A stretch of DNA of 64,000 nt from Halorussus halobius (GTDB lineage: Archaea; Halobacteriota; Halobacteria; Halobacteriales; Haladaptataceae). The stretch covers positions 1 to 64,000 of the forward strand of contig NZ_SBIU01000003.1 of the NCBI RefSeq assembly GCF_004765805.1, read 5' to 3'. A program made the translations under genes and the position numbers. The notes under the pieces were generated by a model. The model was not told the DNA's origin. It was given only the letters and a program-made list of their open reading frames with translations, and searched no databases. Below are positions 1 to 8,079 of the stretch, piece after piece (the first letter of the stretch is position 1; the number at the start of each line of letters is the position of its first letter).

Positions 1-1
1 G

Positions 2-118
2 CTGGCGACGTGGCGCCAGCAGGGACGCAACCCATACGAGGAACTTACGCGGGTTGTCCACGACAACGAAATGATCTCACGAGAGCAGACTGTGCCGGTT
101 GTTGAGACCTCGGGGTAA
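2..118 (+). CDS. C-terminal end of a transposase-like protein (partial, runs off window start)
   Basis: An open frame enters from the left edge and stops with TAA at 116-118, giving 38 residues that begin LATWRQQGRNPYEEL. This tail resembles the C-terminus of IS66-type transposases, where a similar W..QG.NP.EEL segment is found, but so short a fragment cannot prove the family. Its 3' end overlaps the altered tail of the UPF0175 gene on the other strand, as expected if an insertion sequence landed in that gene with its terminus near position 140. The rest of the element would lie left of the window. Confidence 0.45.
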   Translation: MATWRQQGRNPYEELTRVVHDNEMISREQTVPVVETSG

Positions 119-328
119 ACACGTACCGTAGTCATATCTCAGGCCACTGATTTCGGCCGCGCGATTGAGGCTCACGTCGCCCGTCTTGTAGCGTTCGACC
201 GCGAGTTCGACCCGGAGTTCCGGGCGTTTGTCGAGGAGCGCGCGGAACGCCTCCTCCAGAAACTCCTCCTCCGAAGCGAACCGTCCGGACCGCCGAAGGA
301 GGTCGATATCCCGCTTGATTTCGCTCAT
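77..328 (-). pseudogene. UPF0175-family antitoxin-like protein, C-terminus replaced at an insertion junction
   Basis: The 83-residue frame from ATG 328 has the UPF0175 layout: SRSGRFAS-like helix, EEEFLEEAFRALL, and the helix-turn-helix core DVSLNRAAEISGL. These small DNA-binding proteins usually act as antitoxins or regulators of a PIN-type nuclease. After AEISGL (near position 140) family members normally continue into a second helix. Here the frame turns into an unrelated tail, RYDYGTCLPRG, that lies opposite the transposase tail. I infer truncation by an insertion sequence. An upstream in-frame ATG at 388 would add 20 residues without family features, so 328 is preferred. No PIN partner is visible here. 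Confidence 0.55.
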
Positions 329-392
329 GGACTGAGTAGCTTCAGTGTCCCCAGTACCGTCTCGGGCTAATAAAAGCGGGGTGGACAACAGT

Positions 393-1151
393 CTACAGGT
401 ACGAGGCGTCCCACCGCACCGGCTTCTTCTGGTTGCCGCAGTCGTTGCACTCCAGTCGCTCCATCGAGTCCATCGCGGTGTCGAAGCTCTCGCAGTTCGA
501 GCAGAACCAGCCGTAGAGTTCCTCGCCGTCCTCGTCGGTGTAGGCCGCGTAGAACGGCGCGTCCGACCCGCGCTCGCTCTCGGCCCAGTTGACGTAGAGG
601 GTCCGGTCCTCGAACTCGCGGGGTTCGTACTTCACCCGTCCCTCGTGGACGTAGAGGTTCTCGACGTACGTCTCGTCGCCGATGGTCGTCTCGCGCTCGC
701 TGACCTTCTCGAAGCCGTTGGCCTCGTAGAAGCCACAGCCGCGCTCGTTGGCGGCCAGCACCTCGGCCGCGATGCGGTCGACGCCGCGCTCCGAGAGGGT
801 CGCCTGCGTGTGGTTCAGCAGCGTGCTCCCGACGTTCTGCTCGCGGTCGTCCGGGTCGACGTGGAGCCAGAGGACGGTACCGGTGCCGTCCGCGACGAGG
901 CTCTGGGAGAAGCCGACCACCTCGTCGCCGGCCACCGCGACGACGTACACCATCCCCTCCTCGGCGAGTTCGGCGTCGAGGGCGTCCCCGCCGTACCAGT
1001 TGTCGACCGCCGCCTCGATTTCTCCGTCGTCGAGGACGTGGTCGTAGGAGGCGCGGAGCGACTGGAGCGCGACGCTCCGAATCCCCTCGGCGTCCCCCGA
1101 CTCGGCTTCGCGGATTTCGATGCCGTCGGACTCGGCCTTGCTCTGACCCAT
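393..1151 (-). CDS. GNAT family N-acetyltransferase with C-terminal zinc ribbon
   Basis: 252 residues. Residues about 11-165 form a GNAT acetyltransferase fold: the acetyl-CoA loop region REQNVGSTLLNHTQ is at 103-116 and the typical FYEANGFEKV strand-helix at 141-150. The C-terminal part carries two CxxC knuckles, C217/C220 and C235/C238, which look like a zinc ribbon, so the protein is a fusion of an acetyl-CoA-dependent acyltransferase and a metal-binding module. The acceptor substrate cannot be read from sequence. It stands alone, divergent from the epimerase gene to its right. Confidence 0.85.
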   Translation of the reverse strand: MGQSKAESDGIEIREAESGDAEGIRSVALQSLRASYDHVLDDGEIEAAVDNWYGGDALDAELAEEGMVYVVAVAGDEVVGFSQSLVADGTGTVLWLHVDPDDREQNVGSTLLNHTQATLSERGVDRIAAEVLAANERGCGFYEANGFEKVSERETTIGDETYVENLYVHEGRVKYEPREFEDRTLYVNWAESERGSDAPFYAAYTDEDGEELYGWFCSNCESFDTAMDSMERLECNDCGNQKKPVRWDASYL

Positions 1152-1350
1152 GGACCCGTCCTACCACGTTCTCACTGATAAGCGTTGCACCCGATTCGGG
1201 AAAATTGGCGGGTAATTGGACGTTCAGTCGAGTATATCTCGAAAATCGACACGAACGTCGCAACTCGGGGATTTCGATTGGCGAGCGATGCATCCGGAAG
1301 CCCCGTCCGGCTTCGGTAGCGTTTTGCTGTCGGGCGGCCATTCCGGCGAC

Positions 1351-2340
1351 ATGGACTCCGCACTCGTCGTCGGCGGCACGCGATTCATCGGTCGCCACCT
1401 CGTCGAGGAACTGCTCGCACACGACTACGACGTCACCACCTTCAATCGCGGGAACCACGACGACCCCTTCGCCGAGGAGGACGCGGTCGACCGCGTCGAG
1501 GGCGACCGGACCGACGAGTCGGCCCTGAAGGCCGCGAAGCTGTCGGTCGAACCCGACGCCGTCTTCGACTGCGTGGCCTACGAGCCCGGCGAGGTTCGGA
1601 CCGCGACCGAGATATTCTCGGACGTCGACGCCTACGTCTACATCTCCAGCGGCGACGCCTACGACGCCGAGGAGGTGCCGAAGCGCGAGGGCGAGACGCC
1701 GTTGCGGCCCTGCACGGACGAGCAGGCCGTCGACGACTCGGGCGAGACCTACGGCAACCGGAAGGCAGAGGGCGACCGCGCGGTGTTCGAGGCGGCCGAG
1801 CGCGGCGTGAACGCCCACAGCGTCCGCCCCTGCATCGTCTACGGCCCGCACGACTACACCGAACGCCTCGACTACTGGATAGACCGCGTCGCCAACTACG
1901 ACCGAATCGTCGTGCCGGGGGACGGCGACAACCTCTGGCACCGCGCCTACGTCGAGGACGTGGCGAGCGCGCTCCGGGTCGTCGCCGAGGAGGGGACCCC
2001 GGGCGAGGCGTACAACGTCGGCGACCGCCGCGTGGTCACCATCGACGAGATGGTCGACCTCGTCGCGGACGCGCTCGATACTTCCGTCGACGTGGTCCAC
2101 GCGGGCGAGCGCGAACTCGCGGCGGCGGACCTCTCGCCCGACGACTTCGTGCTGTATCGGGACTACCCCCACGTCCTCGACACCGACAAACTGGCCGCGC
2201 TGGGGTGGGAGTCGACCCCGCTCGACGAGGCGATGGCCCACACGGTCGACGAACACCTCGACAGCGACCGCGACGGGAGCGACTACGACCCCGGCCGGGA
2301 CGCCGAGGAGCGCGTGCTGGGCGTGCTGGACACGGTGTGA
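1351..2340 (+). CDS. NAD-dependent epimerase/dehydratase (extended SDR)
   Basis: 329 residues starting at ATG 1351. A longer frame exists, but the Rossmann strand begins directly after this start: ALVVGGTRFIGRHL with GGTRFIG at 8-14. The SDR catalytic pair is visible as YGNRK (Y134, K138), preceded by ISSGDAY. The family acts on nucleotide sugars or related substrates using NAD(P). The C-terminal region (PHDYTERLDYW onward) resembles the RNA-binding/sugar-epimerase subgroup found widely in haloarchaea. The exact substrate is not determinable. It is a single gene, followed by a membrane protein on the same strand. Confidence 0.85.
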   Translation: MDSALVVGGTRFIGRHLVEELLAHDYDVTTFNRGNHDDPFAEEDAVDRVEGDRTDESALKAAKLSVEPDAVFDCVAYEPGEVRTATEIFSDVDAYVYISSGDAYDAEEVPKREGETPLRPCTDEQAVDDSGETYGNRKAEGDRAVFEAAERGVNAHSVRPCIVYGPHDYTERLDYWIDRVANYDRIVVPGDGDNLWHRAYVEDVASALRVVAEEGTPGEAYNVGDRRVVTIDEMVDLVADALDTSVDVVHAGERELAAADLSPDDFVLYRDYPHVLDTDKLAALGWESTPLDEAMAHTVDEHLDSDRDGSDYDPGRDAEERVLGVLDTV

Positions 2341-2480
2341 GTCACCGTTAATCTCATCCGGAACCGCTCGCAGGGGCGCGCTACCGGTTTCAGGTAGCTG
2401 ATAACAAACACCGCTCCGGACCTACGGTGGTCCATGTCGCGGACGCATCGCGGTCGAACGCCGCTCGACGGGGTTCGGCG

Positions 2481-3146
2481 ATGATACGCGAGGCCATCCT
2501 GGTGACGGTCCGGGGAGTCGGCGTCCTCCTGTTGACGGCGGTCGAGGTCACGGCGCTGTCGGTCTGGCTCGGCATCGCGATCGACGCGCCACCCGCGTCG
2601 GCCGGCCTGGCGGTGGGCGTGGGCGCGCTCGCTGCCGGGATGCTGGTCGCCGGCCTGCTGTCCTACGTCACGGTCAACGGCTGGGGTCGTCCGATTCCGG
2701 CCCGGACCGTGGCGGCGCTGGCGCTGGTCGGGACCGCGCTGTGGGTCGGCTGGCTCGCGGCGGTCCAGTCGGCCGACGGGTTCGCGGGAATCGTTGCCGC
2801 CGGGGTCGGACTCGCGGCCGCGCTCGTGCCCCGCCACTCGGTCGCCGACAGCGCGGTCCGAGGGCGGCGACTGCTCGGCTCGCTCGTCCAGCGCGCGACC
2901 ATCGGCCTCGCGGTGCTGGAGGCGGCGGGTGCGACCGCGTGGTTCCTCGTCGTCACCGGCACCGTCCCCGTCCCGGCGTGGGTCGCGCCGGTGCCGCCGT
3001 TCTCGCCCGCCGCCTTTGTGGGCCTGCTCGTCCTAGCGGCCGTGACGTTCGTCAAGCACCTGCTGGCGGTGCGCCACGCGCTCCGACCGACGCGGCAGTC
3101 GAGCGACGCCGGGTGGGGTTCGTCGCGGGGGACGCTCCGGGAGTAG
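2481..3146 (+). CDS. Polytopic membrane protein of unknown function
   Basis: 221 residues from ATG 2481 (MIREAILVTVRGVGVLLL). About six hydrophobic helices alternate with short loops: roughly residues 5-30, 38-60, 68-85, 90-105, 130-155 and 165-190. The C-terminus is basic and polar (HALRPTRQSS). An in-frame ATG at 2427 would add 18 polar residues ahead of the first helix, so the later start is favoured. I do not recognise a family. It lies between the epimerase and glycerol-1-phosphate dehydrogenase on the same strand, with gaps that do not require an operon. Confidence 0.7.
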   Translation: MIREAILVTVRGVGVLLLTAVEVTALSVWLGIAIDAPPASAGLAVGVGALAAGMLVAGLLSYVTVNGWGRPIPARTVAALALVGTALWVGWLAAVQSADGFAGIVAAGVGLAAALVPRHSVADSAVRGRRLLGSLVQRATIGLAVLEAAGATAWFLVVTGTVPVPAWVAPVPPFSPAAFVGLLVLAAVTFVKHLLAVRHALRPTRQSSDAGWGSSRGTLRE

Positions 3147-3240
3147 GCTCGCTCCGTGCGCCCAGAGCGGGACGGGGAGCCGCGGGCCGGCCCTCCCGGA
3201 GAGGTAAACTGTTTTGCCCGCCCGCGAGAGACTGGTGAGT

Positions 3241-4290
3241 ATGTTCGACAAGTCGACGTGGATTCGGCTCCCGCGCAACGTGGTGGTCGGCCACGGCGTC
3301 CTCGACCGGACGGTCGAGGCGGTGTCGGAGCTCCACCTCCACGGGCGGCCGCTGGTGGTCACCAGCCCGACGCCCCGCGAGGTGGCGGCCGACCGCGTGG
3401 CGGCCGACTTCGAGGCGGCCGGCGAGGACCCCGCGCTGGTCGAGATCGAGACGGCCAGCTTCGAGGCGGTCCAGCGCGTCATCGAGGTGGCCCGCGAGGC
3501 CGAGGCGGGCTACCTCGTCGGCGTCGGCGGCGGGAAGGCCATCGACGTCGCCAAGATGGCGAGCCACGACCTCGAAACCGGCTTCGTCTCGGTGCCGACC
3601 GCCGCCAGCCACGACGGCATCGTCTCGGGCCGGGGGTCGGTGCCGGAGGGCGACACCCGCCACAGCGTCGCGGCCGCGCCGCCGCTGGCGGTCGTGGCGG
3701 ACACCGAGATTCTGGCCGACGCGCCGTGGCGGCTCACCACGGCGGGCTGTGCGGACATCATCAGCAACTACACCGCGGTCGAGGACTGGCGGCTGGCCAA
3801 CCGGCTCCAGAACGTCGAGTACTCCCACTACGCCGCCGCGCTGGCCGAGATGACCGCCGAGATGCTGGTCGACAACGCCGACTCCATCAAGCAGGGGTTA
3901 GAGGAGTCGGCGTGGGTGGTCGTGAAGGCGCTGGTCTCCTCGGGCGTGGCGATGTCCATCGCCGACTCCTCGCGGCCCGCCTCGGGCGCGGAACACCTCT
4001 TTTCCCACCAGCTCGACCGGATGGTCCCCGACGCCGCGCTCCACGGCCATCAGGTCGGCGTGGGCACGATAATCGCCGAGTACCTCCACGGCGGCAACTG
4101 GGAAGGCGTCCGAGGCGCGCTGGCGACCATCGGCGCGCCGACCACGGCGGCCGAACTCGGCGTCGACGACGACACGGTCATCGAGGCGCTGACCTCGGCC
4201 CACGAGATACGCGACCGCTACACGATTCTGGGCAACGGGATGAACGAGGCGGCGGCGGTCGAGGCCGCCGAGACGACGGGCGTCATCTGA
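3241..4290 (+). CDS. egsA: sn-Glycerol-1-phosphate dehydrogenase [NAD(P)+]
   Basis: 349 residues, full family length. The enzyme reduces dihydroxyacetone phosphate to sn-glycerol-1-phosphate, which sets the stereochemistry of archaeal membrane lipids. The nucleotide-binding glycine stretch GVGGGKAID is at 94-102, followed by SVPTAASHDG at 117-126. Zinc ligands expected for the family are present: the Asp in AGCADIIS (about 171) and histidines in SGAEHLFSHQ and LHGHQVGVG. ATG 3241 fits the N-terminus (FDKSTWIRLPRNVVVGHGV); an in-frame ATG 27 bases upstream adds nothing family-like. The long intergenic repeat element follows the stop. Confidence 0.93.
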   Translation: MFDKSTWIRLPRNVVVGHGVLDRTVEAVSELHLHGRPLVVTSPTPREVAADRVAADFEAAGEDPALVEIETASFEAVQRVIEVAREAEAGYLVGVGGGKAIDVAKMASHDLETGFVSVPTAASHDGIVSGRGSVPEGDTRHSVAAAPPLAVVADTEILADAPWRLTTAGCADIISNYTAVEDWRLANRLQNVEYSHYAAALAEMTAEMLVDNADSIKQGLEESAWVVVKALVSSGVAMSIADSSRPASGAEHLFSHQLDRMVPDAALHGHQVGVGTIIAEYLHGGNWEGVRGALATIGAPTTAAELGVDDDTVIEALTSAHEIRDRYTILGNGMNEAAAVEAAETTGVI

Positions 4291-4340
4291 GGTGTCGCTT
4301 CGGGTCGCTGCGCGCCGGCCTCACGTTCCGGTTCGGCGCG

Positions 4341-4600
4341 GGCTGGCGCGCTCTCTCGTGAGCGCGCCAGCCCGTGCGAGGTCTGCGCAAGCGAAGCGCG
4401 CGCAGGCTCGTCGGAGCGTGTCTCCGACGGTGGCGGGGCGCGTTCGTGCGCCCCGAGGCTGGGGAGGTGTGAGGCTCTCGCGGTGCTGTGCGGTTTCTCA
4501 TAGGCCTCGGCAGTAGTTCGCTCGGAACTGACTCCGGAGTCGACACCGACGCGAAGCTAGCTACTGCTTGAGCCTAGGGGACACCGCACAGCACCGCGAC
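4341..4600 (+). repeat. Composite intergenic repeat, copy A (hairpin module plus long inverted repeat)
   Basis: Directly after egsA lies a two-part element. Part 1 holds three strong hairpins: 4341-4372 (13-bp stem, loop TCTCGT), 4410-4428 (GTCGGAG/CTCCGAC) and 4434-4455 (CGGGGCGC/GCGCCCCG, loop GTTCGT), then GAGGCTGGGGAGG. Part 2 is an inverted repeat: left arm 4480-4516 and right arm 4561-4597 match at about 30 of 37 positions, each ending inward in CAGTAG or AGCTAGCTACTG. Similar elements lie near 13.45, 25.2, 39.8 and 46.2 kb. Short GACCACTACCGCATCCGC repeats continue to about 4640. Confidence 0.8.
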
Positions 4601-4680
4601 CACTACCGCATCCGCGACCACTACCGCATCCGCATCCGCGACCGTGACCACAACCCCACCGCAGCGAGGGAATCCTATCG

Positions 4681-5145
4681 CTACTCGTCGTCGGCGACCC
4701 GAAGGAACGCCAGCGCCGCGCCCAGCAGCGCGGCGTTCTTCAGGAAGTGAATCTGCTGCTGTTGGGCCTCCTCGGCGTCGTCTATCGCCCAGAAGTCGTG
4801 CATGACCGGCGTGATGGAGACGAAGAACGTCGCGGCCGCACCCGCCGCCAGACGCGGCAGTTTCCAGAGGGCGACCCCGAGCCCGCCGAACAGCAACGTC
4901 CCGCTGATGGCCGGCACCGTGGTCTCGGCCATCGGCGCGCCCTCGCTCTCGGCGTACCCGACCATTTGCTCGCTGTTCCGGAGGTTGTCGGTCGCCATGA
5001 ACGCCAGCACGCCGCCGTACAGCAGGCGGGCGAGTCTGAACGCGGTCGAGTCGACGTCGGTTCCGGACTCGTCCCGGACCGTCTCGACCGCGCGCTCTGC
5101 GGTTTCCGCGAGGCGCTCGGTGGATTCGCTCTGACGTAGTTGCAC
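4681..5145 (-). CDS. DoxX-like membrane protein
   Basis: 154 residues. After a polar, acidic N-terminus (about 1-35) come four hydrophobic helices, as in the DoxX/DoxD-like family: ARLLYGGVLAFMATDNLRN, ISGTLLFGGLGVALWKL, LAAGAAATFFVSITPVMHDFW and FLKNAALLGAALAFLRV. Segment spacing and the FFVSITPVMHDFW motif fit DoxX proteins, which sit in the cytoplasmic membrane and are often linked to redox or thiol stress, though their reaction is mostly unknown. It stands between repeat copy A and the VapBC pair, on the same strand as vapBC but with its own gap. Confidence 0.75.
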   Translation of the reverse strand: MQLRQSESTERLAETAERAVETVRDESGTDVDSTAFRLARLLYGGVLAFMATDNLRNSEQMVGYAESEGAPMAETTVPAISGTLLFGGLGVALWKLPRLAAGAAATFFVSITPVMHDFWAIDDAEEAQQQQIHFLKNAALLGAALAFLRVADDE

Positions 5146-5205
5146 GGACCACGGTAGCCCGGCCAGCGACTTACGTCTGTTCGCCGCGTTCGGACCTGCT
5201 CCGCG

Positions 5206-5628
5206 TCAGTCCCAGACGGTGGGCGCGTCCCCGTCCTCGATTGCCCCGTCGGTCGTCAGTATCGCGTCCGTATTTCGGGTCTCGTGGCTGGCGACTATCA
5301 TCGCGTCGTGGATGGACAACGAGTCCATCCGTCGGGTGACGCGGCGAACTTCGTCGTATCCGGTTTCGACCAGTTCGAGCGGCGACCCTCGTTCTATCGT
5401 CGCGAGAACGGCTTCGACGTCCGCCGGTTCGGAAACGTCCCGGACGTCGGTCCCCCGTATCTCGTCGCGTTTTTTCAGGATGAACGCGGTTTCGACCAAG
5501 ACGATGGCCGGTACTTCGAGTCGCACCGCTCCGGATTCGGCTCGCTTGACTATGCCCGACGCTCGGTCCGGCAGGATGTCGAGTAGATAGTGGAGGAGCG
5601 CGACCGAGTCGACGGTGTACGATTTCAT
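5206..5628 (-). CDS. vapC: VapC-type PIN-domain toxin (RNase)
   Basis: 140 residues from ATG 5628, which overlaps the antitoxin stop by four bases (ATGA). The PIN acidic residues are visible: Asp in YTVDSVALL (about 6), Glu in VLVETAFIL (about 46), Asp in LSIHDAMIVAS (about 103) and the later LTTDGAI. These coordinate magnesium for cleavage of RNA, often tRNA or rRNA. Tight coupling behind an AbrB-type protein defines a type II toxin-antitoxin module. A start four codons upstream is possible but less likely given the overlap. Confidence 0.88.
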   Translation of the reverse strand: MKSYTVDSVALLHYLLDILPDRASGIVKRAESGAVRLEVPAIVLVETAFILKKRDEIRGTDVRDVSEPADVEAVLATIERGSPLELVETGYDEVRRVTRRMDSLSIHDAMIVASHETRNTDAILTTDGAIEDGDAPTVWD

Positions 5629-5882
5629 TCGACGGTCCACTCCTCGTCGCGCTTCGAACGTATCTCCGCCCCGAGTTCCTCCGCAATCGCGCGTCGCTCG
5701 TCCTCGCTCATCTCACCGGCGAGCAGTCCTCTGGCCTCGGTGCGGTCGTGCTTTTTGACCACGATTCCGTCGTCGGTGTCCTCCCAGACGACCGTATCTC
5801 CCGGTTCGAGTCCGTACTCCTCGCGCAACTCCTGTGGAATGGTCGTCTGACCCTTTCGGGTGATCCGGGTGGTTTCGCCCAT
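5625..5882 (-). CDS. vapB: AbrB/MazE-type antitoxin of the VapBC pair
   Basis: 85 residues. The N-terminal swapped-hairpin DNA-binding fold is clear: TTRITRKGQTTIPQELR, then YGLEPGDTVVWEDTDDGIVV. The C-terminal helix rich in E, R and K is the likely toxin-neutralising part. The chosen ATG 5882 puts the fold at the very N-terminus and matches a TATA-like box 24-26 bases upstream. The frame can be extended another 27 residues, but that would run over the promoter. Overlap with vapC gives translational coupling, and the palindrome at 5887-5907 suggests autorepression. Confidence 0.88.
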   Translation of the reverse strand: MGETTRITRKGQTTIPQELREEYGLEPGDTVVWEDTDDGIVVKKHDRTEARGLLAGEMSEDERRAIAEELGAEIRSKRDEEWTVE

Positions 5883-5886
5883 ACTG

Positions 5887-5911
5887 AGTATTACTGCCTG
5901 TAGTACTAAAG
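5887..5911 (-). promoter_or_regulatory. vapBC promoter with inverted-repeat operator
   Basis: On the minus strand CTTTAGTA (5911-5904) sits about 25 bases before the vapB ATG, a leaderless-type TATA position. Overlapping it is the inverted repeat AGTATTAC-TGCCT-GTAGTACT (5887-5907), whose 8-base arms match at seven positions. Binding of the VapB dimer or VapBC complex there would block the transcription start. This is the usual arrangement for type II toxin-antitoxin operons. Confidence 0.6.
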
Positions 5912-6100
5912 CGTTTTTCCGCGCTCGCCATCCGCTCGGCCACTCCGAAGTCGGCTCCACCACCGGCGAGAAAAGCGGGATTTAGCCGGAGCGAGGGCTG
6001 CAGCTCGTCCGAGCACTCATCGCCAACCAATGGGCGCTTGATCCGGTTAGGCACGCCCTACCGGCGGTCGAATTCGGACGTCTCCGGCGAACGCCGTCCC

Positions 6101-7915
6101 TCAAACGTGTTCGTCGAGGAAGTCCGCGACCGCCGTGTACGCCTCGATGCGGTTTTCGAGCTTCGAGAAGCCGTGGCCCTCGTCCTCGAAGATGAGCTTT
6201 TCCACGGGGACGCCCTGCTCGGCCGCGATGTCGGCGATCTGTTCGGCCTCGCCGACCGGGACGCGGGGGTCGTTCGCGCCGTGGAGCACCATCAGCGGGG
6301 CCGCGATGTTCTCGGCGTTGTTGATAGGGCTGATGGATTCGAGCAACTCGCGGTCCTCGGAGAGACTCCCGTACTCGGCCTCGCGGTGTTCGCGCCGCCA
6401 GTCGCCGGTGTTTTCGAGGAACGTGACGAAGTTGGCGATGCCGACGACGTCGACGCCCGCGGCCCACAGCGCCGGGTACTCGGTCAGCGCGGCCAGCACC
6501 ATGAACCCGCCGTACGAGCCACCGAGCGCCACGATTCGGTCGGGGTTGACCTCGCGGCGGTCCCGAAGCCACTCGACGCCCGCTTTCAGGTCGGCCACCG
6601 AGTCCATGCGCTTGTCGACGTCGTCGAGATGGGTGTAGGCTGTCCCGTAGCCCGCCGACCCCCGGACGTTCGGCTCGAAGACGGCGTACCCCCGATTCAG
6701 GTAATACTGCTTGGTCGCGCGGAACGAGGGGCGGCGCTGGCCCTCGGGGCCGCCGTGGATGTCCACGATGACGGGGATTCCGTCCTGCTCGCCGCCCTCG
6801 ACGTCGTCGGGGGTCGAGAAGAACGCCGGAATCTCCCTGCCGTCGAACGTCTCGTAGTGGACGAGTTCGGGCGCGACGAACGACGATTCGGGCAGGCCCG
6901 CCGTCGAGGCGTCGGTCCAGCGCGCGACCGCGCCGGTCTCGACGTCGACCACGTAGACGTTGGCGTTCTCGGTGCTGCCCGTAACCGTCACGGCGACGCG
7001 CTCGGCGTCGTCGTCGAACGACCCGCCGCCGACGACGCCGCCCGGGAACTCGGGCGCGGACAGCTCCCGGTAGTCGGCCGGGCCCGTGAGTTCGCCGAGG
7101 GTCAGCTCGGAGTAGCCGTCGACGTTCCGGCCGACGAGCAGCCGGCCGGTGTCCTCGTCGACCCGGACCGTCTCGACGTTCCACTCCCCGCCGTCCTCGA
7201 CCACGTCGAGCTCGCGGGTGTCGACGTCGAGCCGGGCGAGGTACTTGGTGTCGGCGTCGGCGTCGGTCGCCAGATAGAGGGCGTCGCCGTCGGGACCCCA
7301 GTTGACCGACGAGTAGCGCACGTCGCCCTCGTGGGGCGTGACGTGGTCGAAGTCGCCGGTATCGAGGTCGAGGACGTACAGGTCGGTGTCGAAGCTGGAG
7401 TGGGCCTCCCGGACCGCCAGATAGCGGTCGTCCGGGCTCCACCCGACGACCGAGAGCCAGCCGTCGCCCTCGTGGACCAGTTCGGCGTCGTCGCCGCGCT
7501 CGTCGCGGCCCTGCACGTAGACGTCGAACACCGACTCGTCGCGGCGGTTCGACGCGAACGCGAACTTCGACCCGTCGGCGTTCCAGCCGCCCCAGTAGTG
7601 GATGGCGTCGGGGCGGTCCGTGAGGGGCGTGACGGTCTCGCCGTCACCGTCGAGCCGGAACAGCTGGGTGCGCTCGTCGCCGCCCTGGTCCATCCCGAAG
7701 ACGAGTTCGTCGCGCTCGGGCGACCACGACGCGAAGCTCACCGCGTCCTCCTCGAAGGTGAGCTGGGTCGGCCACTCGCGGGGGTCGTCGAGCCGCCACA
7801 CCTGCGGGACGCCCGTGGTGTCCATCAGGAACGAGACCCGCTCGCCGTCCGGGCCGAACGACGGCGCGTGGGCGGCCCGAACGTTGAGATAGCGCTCGAA
7901 GTCGTAGGTCGGCAT
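6101..7915 (-). CDS. S9 family serine peptidase (acylaminoacyl/prolyl oligopeptidase type)
   Basis: 604 residues. The first ~370 residues show beta-propeller repeats of the WD40-like/TolB type (WSPERDELVFG, WNADGSKFAFAS, WSPDDRYLAVR, WGPDGDALYLA). The alpha/beta-hydrolase domain follows, with the nucleophile motif GGSYGG (Ser about 465), the Asp in HGANDPRVPV (about 546) and His in DEGHGF (about 580). Such enzymes cleave short peptides or remove acylated N-terminal residues in the cytoplasm. ATG 7915 (MPTYDFERYLNVRAAHAPSF) is the family-like start; the frame's upstream 25 residues are not. Confidence 0.9.
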   Translation of the reverse strand: MPTYDFERYLNVRAAHAPSFGPDGERVSFLMDTTGVPQVWRLDDPREWPTQLTFEEDAVSFASWSPERDELVFGMDQGGDERTQLFRLDGDGETVTPLTDRPDAIHYWGGWNADGSKFAFASNRRDESVFDVYVQGRDERGDDAELVHEGDGWLSVVGWSPDDRYLAVREAHSSFDTDLYVLDLDTGDFDHVTPHEGDVRYSSVNWGPDGDALYLATDADADTKYLARLDVDTRELDVVEDGGEWNVETVRVDEDTGRLLVGRNVDGYSELTLGELTGPADYRELSAPEFPGGVVGGGSFDDDAERVAVTVTGSTENANVYVVDVETGAVARWTDASTAGLPESSFVAPELVHYETFDGREIPAFFSTPDDVEGGEQDGIPVIVDIHGGPEGQRRPSFRATKQYYLNRGYAVFEPNVRGSAGYGTAYTHLDDVDKRMDSVADLKAGVEWLRDRREVNPDRIVALGGSYGGFMVLAALTEYPALWAAGVDVVGIANFVTFLENTGDWRREHREAEYGSLSEDRELLESISPINNAENIAAPLMVLHGANDPRVPVGEAEQIADIAAEQGVPVEKLIFEDEGHGFSKLENRIEAYTAVADFLDEHV

Positions 7916-8079
7916 GGGAACTGGTTCCAATCCGAACGGGATAGCCCTTTGGACTCCGGAACGGGAAGTTTCCCCTGTGCCGTCGGGCACAATTTTCGGT
8001 TGAAAGCGTGAACCGTCGGAGCGGTCGGTGAACGGTGAGAGCGGTTTATGCCCGCGTCGGCCGTCACGCTGGTTCGGTA

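Noticed and set aside
367-2256. Long minus-strand open frame across the acetyltransferase and epimerase region
   Set aside because: It is antisense to a real gene, with Arg/Gly-rich composition typical of shadow frames in GC-rich DNA.
4568-4750. Small frame rich in RDHYRIRDH units in repeat copy A
   Set aside because: It merely translates the GACCACTACCGCATCCGC-type DNA repeat. No start signal or homolog-like features.
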